Shown here: positions 22,106-22,403 of the stretch, in pieces
How positions within the stretch are numbered: the stretch's first letter is position 1
Layout: every line of letters begins with the position of its first letter
DNA from: Chloroflexota bacterium
Lineage (GTDB): Bacteria > Chloroflexota > UBA5177 > JANWHV01
DNA length: 22,403 bases
Direction: 5' to 3'
NCBI GenBank assembly: GCA_025924845.1
Contig: JAICHN010000026.1
Span: 1-22,403, forward strand
Notes under the pieces: generated by a model
What the model was told of the DNA's origin: nothing
The model's database searches: none
Seen by the model: only the letters and a program-made list of their open reading frames with translations
Made by a program: the position numbers and the translations under genes

Positions 22106-22403
22106 TTAGGCGTAGAGGGCATCCAGCGGGGAAGGGATGTGCAGGGCAACGAAGGTACCGACCGGCTGGGTGAAGGAAGCGGCCGTTGTGGCCGCCTCCT
22201 TTCCCTTCTCGGTGCCGCGAATGGGGGTCACGTGGGCGGCGATGGCCTTGGCGGTCACGGCGGCGTGCTTGCAGATGCGATGGTTGCGACCAGCGGCGCA
22301 ATTGCAAGTCAGGTCGGACCAACCGGCGCCTACCACGCTCACGGTGTAGGACTTCACGGCCCAGGAACCATCGGCGTTCTTGAAGGGGATGAGCTTTTCG
22401 GCC
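22106..22403 (-). CDS. SWIM zinc-finger domain protein, N-terminus cut by window edge
   Basis: The frame is open from the right window edge to a TAA at 22106-22108, at least 99 residues. The visible N-terminal part reads AEKLIPFKNADGSWAVKSYT, then VSVVGAGWSDLTCNCAAGRN and HRICKHAAVTAKAIAAHV. The C-x-C...C-x-H arrangement (CNC, then CKH) is the SWIM zinc-binding signature, found in SWI2/SNF2-associated, MuDR and many phage or plasmid proteins. The GTG at 22357 is internal, not a start, because the DGSW segment before it belongs to the same domain pattern. The C-terminal tail ALHIPSPLDALYA is uncharacteristic. It is consistent with an integrated mobile element; DNA or protein binding is inferred from the zinc motif. 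Confidence 0.65.
   Translation of the reverse strand, partial: AEKLIPFKNADGSWAVKSYTVSVVGAGWSDLTCNCAAGRNHRICKHAAVTAKAIAAHVTPIRGTEKGKEAATTAASFTQPVGTFVALHIPSPLDALYA

Noticed and set aside
1..22403. CRISPR arrays, toxin-antitoxin or named defence systems
   Set aside because: I saw no regularly spaced direct repeats and no nuclease, helicase or toxin-type proteins on either strand.

Overview
The window is GC-rich bacterial chromosome with tightly packed genes, many GTG and TTG starts, ATGA stop/start overlaps and Shine-Dalgarno-led initiation. A T-box riboswitch, rather than a TrpR operator or leader-peptide attenuator, controls a complete trp operon, and a CymR-like Rrf2 regulator, an SPFH/NfeD pair and adjacent accD-accA are present. 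This combination fits Chloroflexota, with Actinobacteriota or Firmicutes-like lineages as alternatives. The assignment is inference, because no marker gene in the window settles it.

Layout. (1) 1-4063, minus strand: one apparent operon, read right to left, of a conserved unknown, a class I aminotransferase, NfeD, an SPFH/stomatin-type protein and a nitrilase-family amidohydrolase cut by the left edge. A good promoter (TTGTAA-17-TATACT) lies just upstream. (2) 4242-7005, plus strand: an Rrf2 regulator, a DUF2007-type small protein and accD-accA, the carboxyltransferase of acetyl-CoA carboxylase. (3) 7102-8970: a divergent TetR regulator / PdxI-like aldo-keto reductase pair with a clear promoter-overlapping palindrome, probably an acquired cassette. 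(4) 8990-11829, minus strand: a palindromic intergenic repeat, then an RluD-type pseudouridine synthase, lspA and a homoserine dehydrogenase. (5) 11841-21243, plus strand: promoter, Trp-specific T-box and trpE-G-D-C-F-B-A-aroC-trpS. This unit makes chorismate (AroC), converts it to tryptophan (TrpEGDCFBA) and charges tRNA-Trp (TrpS), all under a sensor of uncharged tRNA-Trp. (6) 21304-22403: tRNA-Pro(GGG), immediately followed by the edge of what looks like an integrated mobile element. It holds a gene that loses its 3' end at the tRNA, a frameshifted small gene and a SWIM zinc-finger gene.

The most striking observation is inside trpF. A 171-bp, highly palindromic, repeat-like element sits in frame in the coding sequence. 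It is flanked by a 6-bp direct duplication (TGGTAG), and conceptual excision restores an uninterrupted, canonical TrpF of 220 residues. It adds 57 residues to the loop between helix 2 and strand 3 of the TIM barrel. This resembles the protein-coding palindromic elements of Rickettsia, but in an unrelated genome and an essential-type biosynthetic enzyme.
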